DNA of 53,569 nucleotides from UBA5189 sp035631615 (GTDB taxonomy: Bacteria > Chloroflexota > Limnocylindria > Limnocylindrales > CSP1-4): the NCBI GenBank assembly GCA_035631615.1, contig DASQIK010000001.1, positions 1 through 53,569 of the forward strand. Direction: 5' to 3'. The position numbers were made by a program, and so were the translations under genes. Positions 41,999 through 51,133 of this stretch are shown piece by piece; within the stretch, counting starts at the first letter, position 1; each line of letters opens with the position of its first letter. The notes beneath the pieces are model-generated. The model saw nothing but the letters and a program-made list of their open reading frames with translations. It was not told the DNA's origin and made no database searches.

Positions 41999-44749
41999 CT
42001 AGCCTTCGAACAGGCCGAGCTGCTCGGCGCGCCGCTCGCTCGGCGGTTCCAGGCCCAGGTACGGCTCGAGGTCGGCGAGACTGAGCGGGTCGCGGGCGAG
42101 CCAGGCACGCAGCTGTGGCCACAGGATCAGGTGCCAGTTCGACGCCGCGATCGCCTCGCGCAGGATCGGCGACGCCTCGAGCTTGTGGCGCGCCAGCTCG
42201 CGCCGTTCCGGCGCGATAGCCAGGAAGCGGACCATCCGGTCGTCCGGTGGAATGCGGCCGTGCCGGCGCAGGAGGACGTCGCCGAGCATCGCCGTCCACT
42301 CGACCTCGAACAGGTACGCCGTGCCGCCGCGCTGGTACCAGATGCAGTCGACCGCCTCGCCGTCGTCCTTCGGCACCAGCGAGATCGTCGGGAACCACGG
42401 CTCGCGCTCGCGCGGGTCGAGGAAGTCCGCGAGCTGCCGGTCGCCGATCCTGCGCGCCTGGTCGCGCCGGCCGATCCACACGCGCATCCCGAGCCGATGC
42501 CCGCCGTTCGCGAGGTGCGCGAGGAGCTCGGTGTGCTCGGCGGTGCGGCCTCGGAGATCCTCGGCTGTCACGAGGCGGCTCGCGGTCGACGCCGGGCTCC
42601 GATAGCTCGCGAGGCACGCCCGGACGAGGGTCTCGTCGGGCAGGTCGTGGCCGGGGAAGAGGGCGGCGACGCGCTCGAAGAACGCGCTCTCCGCGATCGG
42701 CCCGGCGGTCGACAGGAGGCTGTACACGGCCCACTCGACGCGGTCCGCGAGCGGGACCGCGGCGTCGTCGCGGTCGTAGCGGTCGCCGAGCCACCACCGC
42801 CCCGGCTCGATCTCGACCAGGCGGTGCTGGCTCTCACGGCCGAGCTCACTGCCGATGAGGGCGAGCACGCGATCGACGGGGTCGTGCGGTTGCGGTGGCT
42901 CGGTGAAGGTCCGGGTGCGGGTCGCGGGCGGCGTGGCGGCGCCCGAACCGGCGCCCGCGGCGATGACGCGCGCGGCGCTGCCGAGCATGCCGGGGGCGGC
43001 CCCGAAACCGGCGGTCGGGTCGGGTGGCGGGGCGTCGTCCGGCGGGATTCGCGCCAGGGGGTCCGGCTGCGGCTCCGCGGCGACGAGGCGCCGGAGCTGG
43101 CCGGTTCGGTCCAGCCCGACGAGGATCTCGCCGAGCAACCGCTCGTACCGGGCGGGCTCGCCGCGGGCCTTGAGCAGCTCGATCGCCGTCTCGGAGACCG
43201 TGGTCGCCGCCTCGCGCGCCGAGAACGGGCGGGCCTCGATCCGCTCGGGCGGGGCGAACAGACCGGGCCCCGGGACCAGGTCGGGGTCACCCCGGCCGCC
43301 GGGCAGCGGCGCGATCTGGACGTTGCTCCGCGTTCGAGGCCCGGGCGGGAGGACGCCGCCGGGCGGCACGAGCTCGACGACGCCGCCGATGTCCTCGTCG
43401 GCGTCGGCCAGGCGGGCCTCGACCAGGCGATAGCCGGCCCCCACACCGCCGAGCACGGCGGCGACGAGCGCCTCGGGGCCGCCGTGATCGAGCAGGAGGA
43501 TCACGCGGGCCTCGTGCGCGAGATGGGGCGCGACCGCCTCGAGCGACCGCCGGAGCATCGCCGCCTGCCACGACCACGGCGCGCGCACCGCGCTTCCCAG
43601 CAACGCCTCGAGCGGCAGAAGGGCCGCCGCCTCGCGGCCCAGCGCCCAGGCGGTCCCGTGGTACGCCGCGCCGAGACGCTCCTGGCTGAAGCGCGCCGGC
43701 GGCTGCCCGAGCACGAGGCGGATGCGTGGGCCGACCGGCTCTCCCGCGAGATTCGAGAGGGACCCCGGGGTCATGACGCGGACGACGGCGTTCGGCGAGC
43801 CCTCGACGAGGCTCCGAAGGTCCGACCCGAAGCGCGCGTCCATCGGGCCGAGCGCCCCGCTCTCGAGCCGCTGGACGAAGCTGCGCACCAGCCGAAACCC
43901 GTCCTCGAAGGCGAGCCACGGGTTTCGCTCGCGCCACGGGTCGGGCAGGGCACTTCGGATCGTGCCGCCCGCGATCCGGATCGACGGAATCCGCGGCCCG
44001 CCGAGCCCGAGCCGGCTCGCCGGCAGCACCGCGTGCAGGAACGCGAGCCGGAGCGCTGACTCGACCGCGGCCGCGCGCAGGTCACCCTCGATCCGGGCCA
44101 GGATCGCCCCGAGTCCGACCAGCTGGCGGTCGGTGTGGAGGTCGAGGATCGCGTCGACCAGGTGCTCGCCGCCGTCGGGCACCGGGAATCGATCGCGAAG
44201 CCGCCGGCGAACCTCGGCGGCACCGACGTCGCGCGTGGCCCGCTCCCGATCCGCGGCTCCCGGCTCGACGATCTGGCGCTCCGAGCGACCCTGCTGGTCG
44301 CGACACAGCGTGCACCGGTACTGGATGCGCTCGAGCGTTTCCCCCCGCCACGCTGCCTCGTCGATCGCGAGGTTCCGGCCGCAGGTGACGCACTTCGTGC
44401 CGAACATGTCCGCGATCGCGAGGCGCAGGCTCGAGTCGCGATAACCCGACGCCGACAGCGCCTGGAACGCCGCGTCGAGATGGCGCAGGTCCGGCGGCCG
44501 CAGGACGACTTCGGCGAGCAGCCGCGTCAGCGGGCTCGACTCGATCGTGAACGCGCGACGCTGCCGGTCGATCGATGCGCGCGCGATCCAGCCGCCCCGC
44601 CCGAACAGGTCGGCGACGATGTCACCGGGCGCGGAGTTCGCCTCGAGCCGGGCGTCAACCAGCTCGCGCGTGGGTGGCGGCGCCAGCCGCTCGAACGCGG
44701 GCAGCGTGAACCCGGGATCGGCGCGCGAGAGGAGGAGCCGCCCGACCAT
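41999..44749 (-). CDS. Degenerate Zn-ribbon DNA-methyltransferase-like protein with C-terminal PD-(D/E)XK-like domain
   Basis: This 916-residue protein resembles COG1743-type adenine methylases with a Zn-ribbon. 'APGDIVADLFGRGGWIARA' (41-58) occupies the SAM-motif position and 'FTIESSPLTRLLAE' the next strand. A Zn-ribbon follows with Cys120/123 and Cys146/149 ('KCVTCGRN', 'YRCTLCRD'). At residues 344-351 'RLVLGQPP' stands where a catalytic DPPY/NPPY is expected, so methyl transfer is probably lost. 'WSWQAAMLRRSLEAVAPHLA' and 'ARVILLLDHGG' match later strands of such enzymes. The C-terminus (about 660-916) has a winged-helix-like region and 'DCIWYQRGGTAYLFEVEWTA' followed by 'VRFLAIAPERRELARHKLEA', which resembles a PD-(D/E)XK nuclease with Glu in place of Lys. 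It follows the TPR gene by 49 bases. The fold calls are inference. Confidence 0.8.
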   Translation of the reverse strand: MVGRLLLSRADPGFTLPAFERLAPPPTRELVDARLEANSAPGDIVADLFGRGGWIARASIDRQRRAFTIESSPLTRLLAEVVLRPPDLRHLDAAFQALSASGYRDSSLRLAIADMFGTKCVTCGRNLAIDEAAWRGETLERIQYRCTLCRDQQGRSERQIVEPGAADRERATRDVGAAEVRRRLRDRFPVPDGGEHLVDAILDLHTDRQLVGLGAILARIEGDLRAAAVESALRLAFLHAVLPASRLGLGGPRIPSIRIAGGTIRSALPDPWRERNPWLAFEDGFRLVRSFVQRLESGALGPMDARFGSDLRSLVEGSPNAVVRVMTPGSLSNLAGEPVGPRIRLVLGQPPARFSQERLGAAYHGTAWALGREAAALLPLEALLGSAVRAPWSWQAAMLRRSLEAVAPHLAHEARVILLLDHGGPEALVAAVLGGVGAGYRLVEARLADADEDIGGVVELVPPGGVLPPGPRTRSNVQIAPLPGGRGDPDLVPGPGLFAPPERIEARPFSAREAATTVSETAIELLKARGEPARYERLLGEILVGLDRTGQLRRLVAAEPQPDPLARIPPDDAPPPDPTAGFGAAPGMLGSAARVIAAGAGSGAATPPATRTRTFTEPPQPHDPVDRVLALIGSELGRESQHRLVEIEPGRWWLGDRYDRDDAAVPLADRVEWAVYSLLSTAGPIAESAFFERVAALFPGHDLPDETLVRACLASYRSPASTASRLVTAEDLRGRTAEHTELLAHLANGGHRLGMRVWIGRRDQARRIGDRQLADFLDPREREPWFPTISLVPKDDGEAVDCIWYQRGGTAYLFEVEWTAMLGDVLLRRHGRIPPDDRMVRFLAIAPERRELARHKLEASPILREAIAASNWHLILWPQLRAWLARDPLSLADLEPYLGLEPPSERRAEQLGLFEG

Positions 44750-44798
44750 CGAGCCGGATTGTCGCAGGTCGATTCAGGCGGCCCGCATCGGCCGGCGG

Positions 44799-45653
44799 TT
44801 AGGGCTCGTCGGTCTCGTCGGTCTCTTCGATGAAGGCCTCGTCCGTGGTGTCCTCGGGCGGAAGCACGCGGTCGAGGTCGGTGATCTCCTCGTCCTCGAT
44901 GTCGTCCTCGAGGTCCTCCTCGATCTCCTCGTCCTCGCGCAGGAGCGTGCCCTTCGTATACGGGCGCAGGTCGGTGGACTTGGCCGCGGTCGGGAAGCTG
45001 ACCTTCCCGTAGTTGCGGGGGTCCTGGTAGATCTCGCGGATGATGATCCGCACGTCCTGCGCCCCGAGCGAGGTCACCCCCGCGAAGTACTTGTTGCCGT
45101 CGGCGATGAGCTTGAGCAGGCGGGCGGCGACACGCGGCTCGACGACCCCGATGCGCATGCCGTTGCTGATCGCGATCAGGCGATTGCCCTCGGGCGTGAG
45201 CTCGACCGAGTCGCCCGGGTTGACCTGCGCCAGCTTCCTGGCCTCGGGCAGGTCGACGAGGTGCGCGAAGCCCGTCTTGCCGGTCTCCTCGACGAAGATC
45301 CGGACCGGCGCCTTGCTCCCGTCCTGCGCGGGCACGGTCTTCTCGCCGGCCGCGACGAGCAGCGTGCGCAGCCGATCGATGTTGCGCTCCGCGATGCGGT
45401 TCGTCGGGTCGAGGGCGAGCGCAGCCTGGTAGTGCTCTCGCGCCGAGCCGAGCTCGCCGAGCTCCCACAGGGCCTTCGCGAGCCGGTTCTCGGTCTCGGC
45501 CTCGGCGCCCATCTCGAGCAGGCGCCGGTTCGTGTCGGCTGCCTCGGCCCACTTGCCGGCGGCGGCACTGGCGATCGCCTGTTCCGCGAGGGTGCGCCGA
45601 ATGCGCGTCTGCGCGGCTGGGCTGGCGTTCGCGTCGGTCTCTTGGAAGGTCAC
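44799..45653 (-). CDS. TPR protein with HIRAN-like barrel and acidic tail
   Basis: I start at the GTG at 45653, preceded by AAGGGA; 284 residues. Residues about 15-100 are two or three TPR-like helical hairpins ('AEAADTNRRLLEMGAEAETE', 'GSAREHYQAALALDPTNRIA'). Residues about 120-225 are beta-rich ('VNPGDSVELTPEGNRLIAIS', 'GMRIGVVEPRVAARLLKLIA', 'GNKYFAGVTSLG'), similar in pattern to HIRAN domains that bind DNA ends. The last 45 residues are mostly Glu and Asp. The neighbouring methyltransferase/nuclease-like gene suggests a DNA-related complex, but this is inference. Confidence 0.7.
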   Translation of the reverse strand: MTFQETDANASPAAQTRIRRTLAEQAIASAAAGKWAEAADTNRRLLEMGAEAETENRLAKALWELGELGSAREHYQAALALDPTNRIAERNIDRLRTLLVAAGEKTVPAQDGSKAPVRIFVEETGKTGFAHLVDLPEARKLAQVNPGDSVELTPEGNRLIAISNGMRIGVVEPRVAARLLKLIADGNKYFAGVTSLGAQDVRIIIREIYQDPRNYGKVSFPTAAKSTDLRPYTKGTLLREDEEIEEDLEDDIEDEEITDLDRVLPPEDTTDEAFIEETDETDEP

Positions 45654-45759
45654 GTGATCAGATCCCTTTCGGCGGTTGGGCGTGCGGGCATGCAGAAGCC
45701 GGCCCACGGCCGGGCGGGTAAGTATGGGGCCTCGCCGCAAGTTGGTCGCGAGGGCTGGA

Positions 45760-46599
45760 TCAGGCGCGGAAGCCGAGGCTCCAGCCGATGACGATCACCG
45801 CCAGCGCCGCGAGCGCGATCGTCTCCCAGCGTCGCCACGGATCGCGTCGGCGCGGCGTCCCGACGTGGATCGCATCCCACAGGAAGAACACGAGGACCAG
45901 CAGCGCCGGCCCGAGGATGCGCGGGATCTCGATCGAGCGGAGGGCGACGGCGGCGATCGCGACGACCGCCGCGCCGGTGATGCCGAACCAGGCGACGTCC
46001 CGGACGTTCGACGACCGAAGGGCCGCAACGCGATAGGCGAGCAGCAGCGCGATCAGGCCGTCGGCGGCGGCCTGGGCGATGACGTCGAGCGCGCTCGACG
46101 TGCCGGAGCTCGAGAGGTCGAGCGCCGGCAGGCCACCGGGCACGAGCACGGCCACTCCCGCGAACCCGAAGAAGCCGACGAGCAGGACCTCGATCAGGAC
46201 GGCAGTCCGATCCGCGCTCGATGGCGGCCCGCTGGCCCGCGCGATTCGGAGCTCCGTCACGAGCGTCAGCCCGATCAGGCCGCCCGCGAGGACGAATGCC
46301 GGCGCGAGCACGACCCCGAGCGGGACGAGCCGGATCGCCCCGAGGCCCGCGAGCGCGGCGGCGCCAGGCAGGAGCAGGCCCTCGATCGCCACGCCGGCGC
46401 CCTGGCCCGCCGGATCCGCCTCACCGAGCACCTGGAGGGAGCCGAGAATCACGCCTGCGAGCAGCACGATCGCGGTCGGCCAGACGAAGCTGTCGGGCGC
46501 GAAGCGCGATAGCGCCACGATGATGCCGACCGCGATCGACAGGTCGCGTGCGCCGCTCTCGCCCTTCACCGCCGGGATGGTACGCGCGGCCTCCGACAT
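45760..46599 (-). CDS. Polytopic membrane protein of unknown function
   Basis: The ATG at 46599 shares a base with the polX stop (TGATG). The 279-residue protein contains about eight hydrophobic segments separated by short loops, with 'LDVIAQAAADGLIALLLAYR' in the middle and a basic stretch 'TPRRRDPWRRWETIA' before the last helix. No transporter or enzyme motif is visible. Coupling to polX is probably organisational. Confidence 0.75.
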   Translation of the reverse strand: MSEAARTIPAVKGESGARDLSIAVGIIVALSRFAPDSFVWPTAIVLLAGVILGSLQVLGEADPAGQGAGVAIEGLLLPGAAALAGLGAIRLVPLGVVLAPAFVLAGGLIGLTLVTELRIARASGPPSSADRTAVLIEVLLVGFFGFAGVAVLVPGGLPALDLSSSGTSSALDVIAQAAADGLIALLLAYRVAALRSSNVRDVAWFGITGAAVVAIAAVALRSIEIPRILGPALLVLVFFLWDAIHVGTPRRRDPWRRWETIALAALAVIVIGWSLGFRA

Positions 46600-48536
46600 C
46601 AGGCGCCCCCGGACACGGGCGGTTTCGCGCGCGGCTTCGATTCGGCGAGCCACGCCATGAGGTCGGCACGGGAGCGGGTGTTCAGCACGTCCGCGGGCGT
46701 CACCCATGCGCGCCGAGCCTGGGAGATGCCCCACGCCAGGTGTTCGAACTCGGACAGGCGATGGGCGTCGGAGTCGATCGACAGGATGCAGCCCGCCTCC
46801 AGCGCCAGCCGGGCCCGCTCGACCGACAGGTCGAGCCGATGCGGTGACCCGTTCATTTCCAGCACCGTGCCGGTCCGGGCCGCCGCGCGGAAGACCGTGT
46901 CCCAATCGAGGTCGAGGTCGTCGCGCGTGTCGATCATCCGGCCCGACGGGTGCGCGATCACGTCGACATTCGGGTTCTCGATGGCGTTCAGGACCCGCTG
47001 GGTCAGCTCGGCGCGCGACTGGCGCCGCGAGACGTGCAGCGACGCGACGACGAGATCGAACGTCGCGAGGAGCTGGTCCGGGTAGTCGAGCTGGCCGTCG
47101 GCGCGGATCTCGAGCTCGCAGCCGTGCAGGAGTCGGAAGCCTTCGGGGCTCGACGCAGGGGGTGCCGTGCCGGCCTGCTCCTCCGCCGCGAAGCGCGCAT
47201 TGAGCGAGCGGATCAGCGCACGCTCCAGCGCGACTCGATCGGGGGTGAGGCCGCGGGCGATCGCCAGCGATTGGCTGTGGTCGGTCATGACCTGGTAGGC
47301 GTGGCCACGCCGGCGCGCGAACTCGGCCATGGCCTCGACGGTGTTGCTCCCGTCGGACCAGTCGGAGTGCGAGTGCAGGTCGCCGCGAAGGTCCGCCTCG
47401 GTGATGAGCGCGGGCAGGCGCCCGGCGAGCGCCGCCTCGATCTCGCCGCGATCCTCGCGCAGCTCCGGCTCGATGAACGGCAGCCCGAGGAACGCGTACG
47501 CCTCGGCTTCCGTGGCGAACGTCCGCAGCTCCCCGCCCCGGGCGAGATCGGTGATGATCTCGCCGTCCTCGCCCAGCCGGGCGAAGCCGTACTCCGACAG
47601 GCTCCAGCCCATGTCCCGGGCCCGCTCGCGGAGCCGGACGTTGTGCTCCTTCGAACCGGTGAAGTGGATGAGGTGCGTGCCTGCCTGTTCGGGCCGCATC
47701 AGCATGAGGTCGACCTGTGGCCCCCGGCCGCCCAGCCGGACCGCCGCCTTGTGGCCGCCACGCCCGATGACCGACTCGACGTTGGGGAGATTGACGAACG
47801 TCTCGACGACGCCCTCGGGATCGTCGGTCTCGGCGAGCAGGTCGAGGTCGCCGATCGACTCCCGGCGGCGGCGAAATGAGCCCGCCGGCATGATGCGGCC
47901 GACGCCGAGGACCGGCGCCAGGGACGTGGTCAGCTCATCGACGAGCGCCCTGGCCTGGTTGAGCAGCATCCGCCGATCCCGATGCTCGAGCTTCGCGATG
48001 CCCTCGAGGATCAGCTGCTCCGTCCGTTCGGACAGGCCCCGCAGGGTCCGGATCCTGCCGGATTCGGCCGCCGCCTGGAGCTCTTGGAGCGTCTTGACGC
48101 CCAGCTCGTTGTAGATCAGCCGGACCGTCTTCGGCCCGAGCCCCGGGAGCCGCAGCATCTCCAGCAGGGTGGTCGGGAACTCGGCGAGGAGCTTGTCTCG
48201 ATACTGGCTCCGGCCGGTGGTGGCGAGCTCGGCGAGCTGATTGGCCATCGACTTGCCGACGCCCGGGACATCGGGCGGCTTCCCCTCCCGATAGCCGCGC
48301 GACACCTCCAGCGGCGACCGCCCGATCGCGTCGGCCGCACGGTGGTACGCGACGGTCTTGAACACGAGCTCGCCCTTGACCTCGAGCAGGTCGCCGATGT
48401 CGTGGAACACCTGCGCGAGCTGGCCGTTGCTGAGCAGCGGCACCTCGCCAGGGCCCGTCGCGGCGCCGCCGTCGGTCGCGTTCGCGTCCGTAGCAGCCTC
48501 TGCCGCGGCTTCCTCGTCGATGGGCTCGTCGATCAC
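46599..48536 (-). CDS. polX: DNA polymerase/3'-5' exonuclease PolX
   Basis: The GTG at 48536 gives 645 residues. The N-terminal half is a family X polymerase: 'AQVFHDIGDLLEVKGE', HhH elements 'PPDVPGVGKSMANQLAELAT' and 'LRLPGLGPKTVRLIY', and the nucleotidyl-transfer site 'PAGSFRRRRESIGDLDLLAE' with 'QVDLMLM'. The C-terminal PHP domain has the metal ligands 'DLHSHSDWSDG', 'VMTDHSQS', 'LLHGCELEIRADG', 'VIAHPSGR' and 'SIDSDAHR', giving the Mn-dependent 3'-5' exonuclease. PolX works in base-excision and gap repair. No Shine-Dalgarno is obvious. Confidence 0.95.
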   Translation of the reverse strand: MIDEPIDEEAAAEAATDANATDGGAATGPGEVPLLSNGQLAQVFHDIGDLLEVKGELVFKTVAYHRAADAIGRSPLEVSRGYREGKPPDVPGVGKSMANQLAELATTGRSQYRDKLLAEFPTTLLEMLRLPGLGPKTVRLIYNELGVKTLQELQAAAESGRIRTLRGLSERTEQLILEGIAKLEHRDRRMLLNQARALVDELTTSLAPVLGVGRIMPAGSFRRRRESIGDLDLLAETDDPEGVVETFVNLPNVESVIGRGGHKAAVRLGGRGPQVDLMLMRPEQAGTHLIHFTGSKEHNVRLRERARDMGWSLSEYGFARLGEDGEIITDLARGGELRTFATEAEAYAFLGLPFIEPELREDRGEIEAALAGRLPALITEADLRGDLHSHSDWSDGSNTVEAMAEFARRRGHAYQVMTDHSQSLAIARGLTPDRVALERALIRSLNARFAAEEQAGTAPPASSPEGFRLLHGCELEIRADGQLDYPDQLLATFDLVVASLHVSRRQSRAELTQRVLNAIENPNVDVIAHPSGRMIDTRDDLDLDWDTVFRAAARTGTVLEMNGSPHRLDLSVERARLALEAGCILSIDSDAHRLSEFEHLAWGISQARRAWVTPADVLNTRSRADLMAWLAESKPRAKPPVSGGA

Positions 48537-48796
48537 GCTTTGATGGTATCGAGCGGCCGCCGCGCATCGGCCGTCCCCGTCGCCCCGAGATTCTGGCCAC
48601 ATCGTCACCCGCGGACGGTTTCGGCAGCCACCTCGCGGGGTTCGGGCCGTTCGGCGGCGTTCGCCGAGCGTGGAGCCGGCCGTGGATCGCCCGAAACGAG
48701 CCGCCGTGGGCCAACCCGGCTGACGAACCGTCCGTGCATGTCGATGTGGCCAAGACAGGCCAGGCAGGCGCAGGGCGGGTGCCGCCTCCGAACCCC

Positions 48797-50263
48797 TTAC
48801 CCCGCGACGACTCGATCGCGGCCCGCGCGCTTGGCGCGGAGCAGGGCTCGATCGGCGCGGTCGACGAGGGCGTGGATCGGCTCGTCCGGGCCGACGGCGT
48901 TCGCCACTCCCACGGACACGCTCACGCCGGACACGCCGATCTCGCCGAGGTCGAGGTCGCGGACCGCCCGACGGACGCGCTCCCCCACCTCCAGCGCGAC
49001 CTCGGGACCCGGGTTGCGGAGGAGGACCGCGAACTCCTCGCCACCGATGCGTGCGGGGACGTCGTGGTCGCGGACCGCGGCGGTGATCGCGCCGGCGACC
49101 TGGCGGAGGACCTGGTCGCCCGCGGGATGGCCATAGGTGTCGTTGAGGCCCTTGAACTTGTCGATGTCGATCATCAGGACGGCGACCGCGTCGCCCGCCC
49201 GCCGCCGGCCGGTCAGCAGCGACGAGAACTCCTCGAAGTAGCGGCGGTTCGGGAGGCCGGTGAGCGGGTCGGTCGAGGCGCTGGTCTCGGCGGCCCTGAA
49301 GGAGTCGGCGCGGTCGAGCGCGGCCGCGGTCTCGGTCGCTGCGACGCGCACCAGCCGGCGCGCACTCTGCGGCCAAGCTTCCCGGTCGCGGCGCGAGAGG
49401 ACGATCGCGCCGAGCACGCCGTGCTCTGCTCGGAGCGGTGCGGCGAGGGTGTGCGACAGCCCGAACGCCGACCGCACCCGATCGGCGACCCGCTCGACGA
49501 CGACCGCCTCGCTGCCGCGCGCCAGCACCTCGGTCGGCCTGGCGGCGCCGCGGGCCCCGAACAGGTCCGGTGTCGGCAGCCCGATGTCGCGCAGCAGGGC
49601 CAGGCCCTCCGCCGCGAGCCGCCGGACGAAGGCTCGCCCGCCACCGGTGTCCGAGGCGCGGCGCGCGACGCGGGGCAGCGCAACCGGGCGAGATTCGGGC
49701 ACGGCAGCCGCCTCGACGACCGCGCCGGGCCTCGGCCCAGCCGTCGCGCCGACGGGTCCGATCGGCACCGCGACGAGCGGGCGCGGCTCCTCCCCGACGG
49801 GCACCTCCAGCAGCGAGGACGGCAGGACCGTCGTGGTCGCCGGCACGCCGGCGCGGCGCGTGACCAGGGTCGCCTCGAGGGCAGCGCCGTCGCGCCGTCG
49901 CCGGACGAGCACGACATGGTCGGCCGCGGTTGCCGCGATGAGGTCCTCGACGATCGCGGACACGATGGCCTCGGCGGAGACGGATCGGCCGAGGCCGCGC
50001 AGGATGCGGGCGAAGCTCTCGGCTTCCCCTCGGCCGCGCGACTCGAGACCGCCGACGGCGTTCCGGTGCGCGATGGCGGCGACCGCGGCGAGGATCACGA
50101 GCCCCACGGTCAGCCAGTCGATGGGCTGGTGGTCCATGGCGAGCCGGATTCCGCTGACGAGGGCCAGCAGCGAGAAGGCGCCCGCGAGGAGCCACCAGGT
50201 CCGCCGGATGGATGGGTCGCCAGGCCCCTGGCGGCTCGGCGGTGGGGGTGGATCGGCACTCAC
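48797..50263 (-). CDS. Membrane diguanylate cyclase (GAF-like sensor plus GGDEF)
   Basis: The GTG at 50263 gives 488 residues. Two hydrophobic segments (about residues 24-66) are followed by a GAF-like sensor interrupted by an Ala/Pro-rich insert and then a GGDEF domain. 'STDPLTGLPNRRYFEEF' and 'AVLMIDIDKFKGLNDTYGHP' precede the active-site loop 'RIGGEEFAVLL'. An inhibitory RxxD site (RDHD) lies five residues before GGEEF, so the enzyme should make c-di-GMP and be product-inhibited. No c-di-GMP receptor or phosphodiesterase is in the window. Confidence 0.92.
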   Translation of the reverse strand: MSADPPPPPSRQGPGDPSIRRTWWLLAGAFSLLALVSGIRLAMDHQPIDWLTVGLVILAAVAAIAHRNAVGGLESRGRGEAESFARILRGLGRSVSAEAIVSAIVEDLIAATAADHVVLVRRRRDGAALEATLVTRRAGVPATTTVLPSSLLEVPVGEEPRPLVAVPIGPVGATAGPRPGAVVEAAAVPESRPVALPRVARRASDTGGGRAFVRRLAAEGLALLRDIGLPTPDLFGARGAARPTEVLARGSEAVVVERVADRVRSAFGLSHTLAAPLRAEHGVLGAIVLSRRDREAWPQSARRLVRVAATETAAALDRADSFRAAETSASTDPLTGLPNRRYFEEFSSLLTGRRRAGDAVAVLMIDIDKFKGLNDTYGHPAGDQVLRQVAGAITAAVRDHDVPARIGGEEFAVLLRNPGPEVALEVGERVRRAVRDLDLGEIGVSGVSVSVGVANAVGPDEPIHALVDRADRALLRAKRAGRDRVVAG

Positions 50264-50367
50264 GGTTGCCCCGAAGGATGGGGCTGGAGCCCGTCAGCGT
50301 CCACCGAAACGGTGCCTCCGCGCGCCGCCGCCGCGGCGGCGACCGGCCGGGACGGCAGAGGCGCGAC

Positions 50368-51117
50368 CTACATCATCACCAGGCCGCCGTCGACGGCGAG
50401 GACCTGGCCCGTGATGAACGCGGCTTCGTCGCTGGCAAGGAAGGCAACCGCGTTCGCGATCTCGTCGGTCGTGCCGAAGCGGCCGAGCGGCGTCTGGGCG
50501 GTGATCTGGTCCATGAGTGGCTGCGGCAGGTCCTGGGTCAGCTCGGTGAGCACGAAGCCCGGTGCGACGGCATTGCAGGTGATGCCGCGCGAGGCGAGCT
50601 CGCGGGCGGTCGCCTTGGTCAGCCCGATGAGCCCGGCCTTCGCCGAGGAGTAGTTCGCCTGGCCCGTCTGGCCGGCCTGCCCGGAGACGGACGTGATGTT
50701 GATGATCCGGCCGCCCTTGGCCTTGAGCATCGGACGCGTGACGGCCTTGATCGCGTAGAAGGCGCCGAAGAGGTTGGTCTCGAGGACGTCGCGGAAGTCC
50801 TCGAGGGACATCCGCATGATCAGGTCGTCGCGGGTGATTCCGGCGTTGTTGACGAGGATGTCGACCTTGCCGAACGCGTCGAGCGCGGCCCTGATCAGCG
50901 CGTTGGCCGCCTCGGGATCGGACGCATCGCCCTGGACCGGGAGGGCGCGACGGCCGAGCGCCTCGATGGCTGCCGCGGTCTCCTTCGCGGCCGCCTCGTT
51001 GCCGCGGTAGCTGAACGCCACGTCGGCGCCCTGCGTCGCGAGCCGGGTCGCGATCGCGCGCCCGATGCCGCGCGATCCACCGGTGACGACGGCCGACTTG
51101 CCGGAGAGGTCGATCAT
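50368..51117 (-). CDS. fabG: 3-oxoacyl-ACP reductase FabG
   Basis: The 249-residue SDR protein has the NADPH-binding 'VVTGGSRGIGRAIATRLATQ', the 'ILVNNAG' strand, and the catalytic Ser, Tyr and Lys in 'NITSVSGQAGQTGQANYSSA' followed by Lys. The C-terminal 'ITGQVLAVDGGL' closes the active site in FabG enzymes. It reduces 3-oxoacyl-ACP in type II fatty-acid synthesis. It is the last gene visible of the fab operon, 16 bases after fabH. Confidence 0.94.
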   Translation of the reverse strand: MIDLSGKSAVVTGGSRGIGRAIATRLATQGADVAFSYRGNEAAAKETAAAIEALGRRALPVQGDASDPEAANALIRAALDAFGKVDILVNNAGITRDDLIMRMSLEDFRDVLETNLFGAFYAIKAVTRPMLKAKGGRIINITSVSGQAGQTGQANYSSAKAGLIGLTKATARELASRGITCNAVAPGFVLTELTQDLPQPLMDQITAQTPLGRFGTTDEIANAVAFLASDEAAFITGQVLAVDGGLVMM

Positions 51118-51133
51118 GCGGGCCTCCTTGTGG

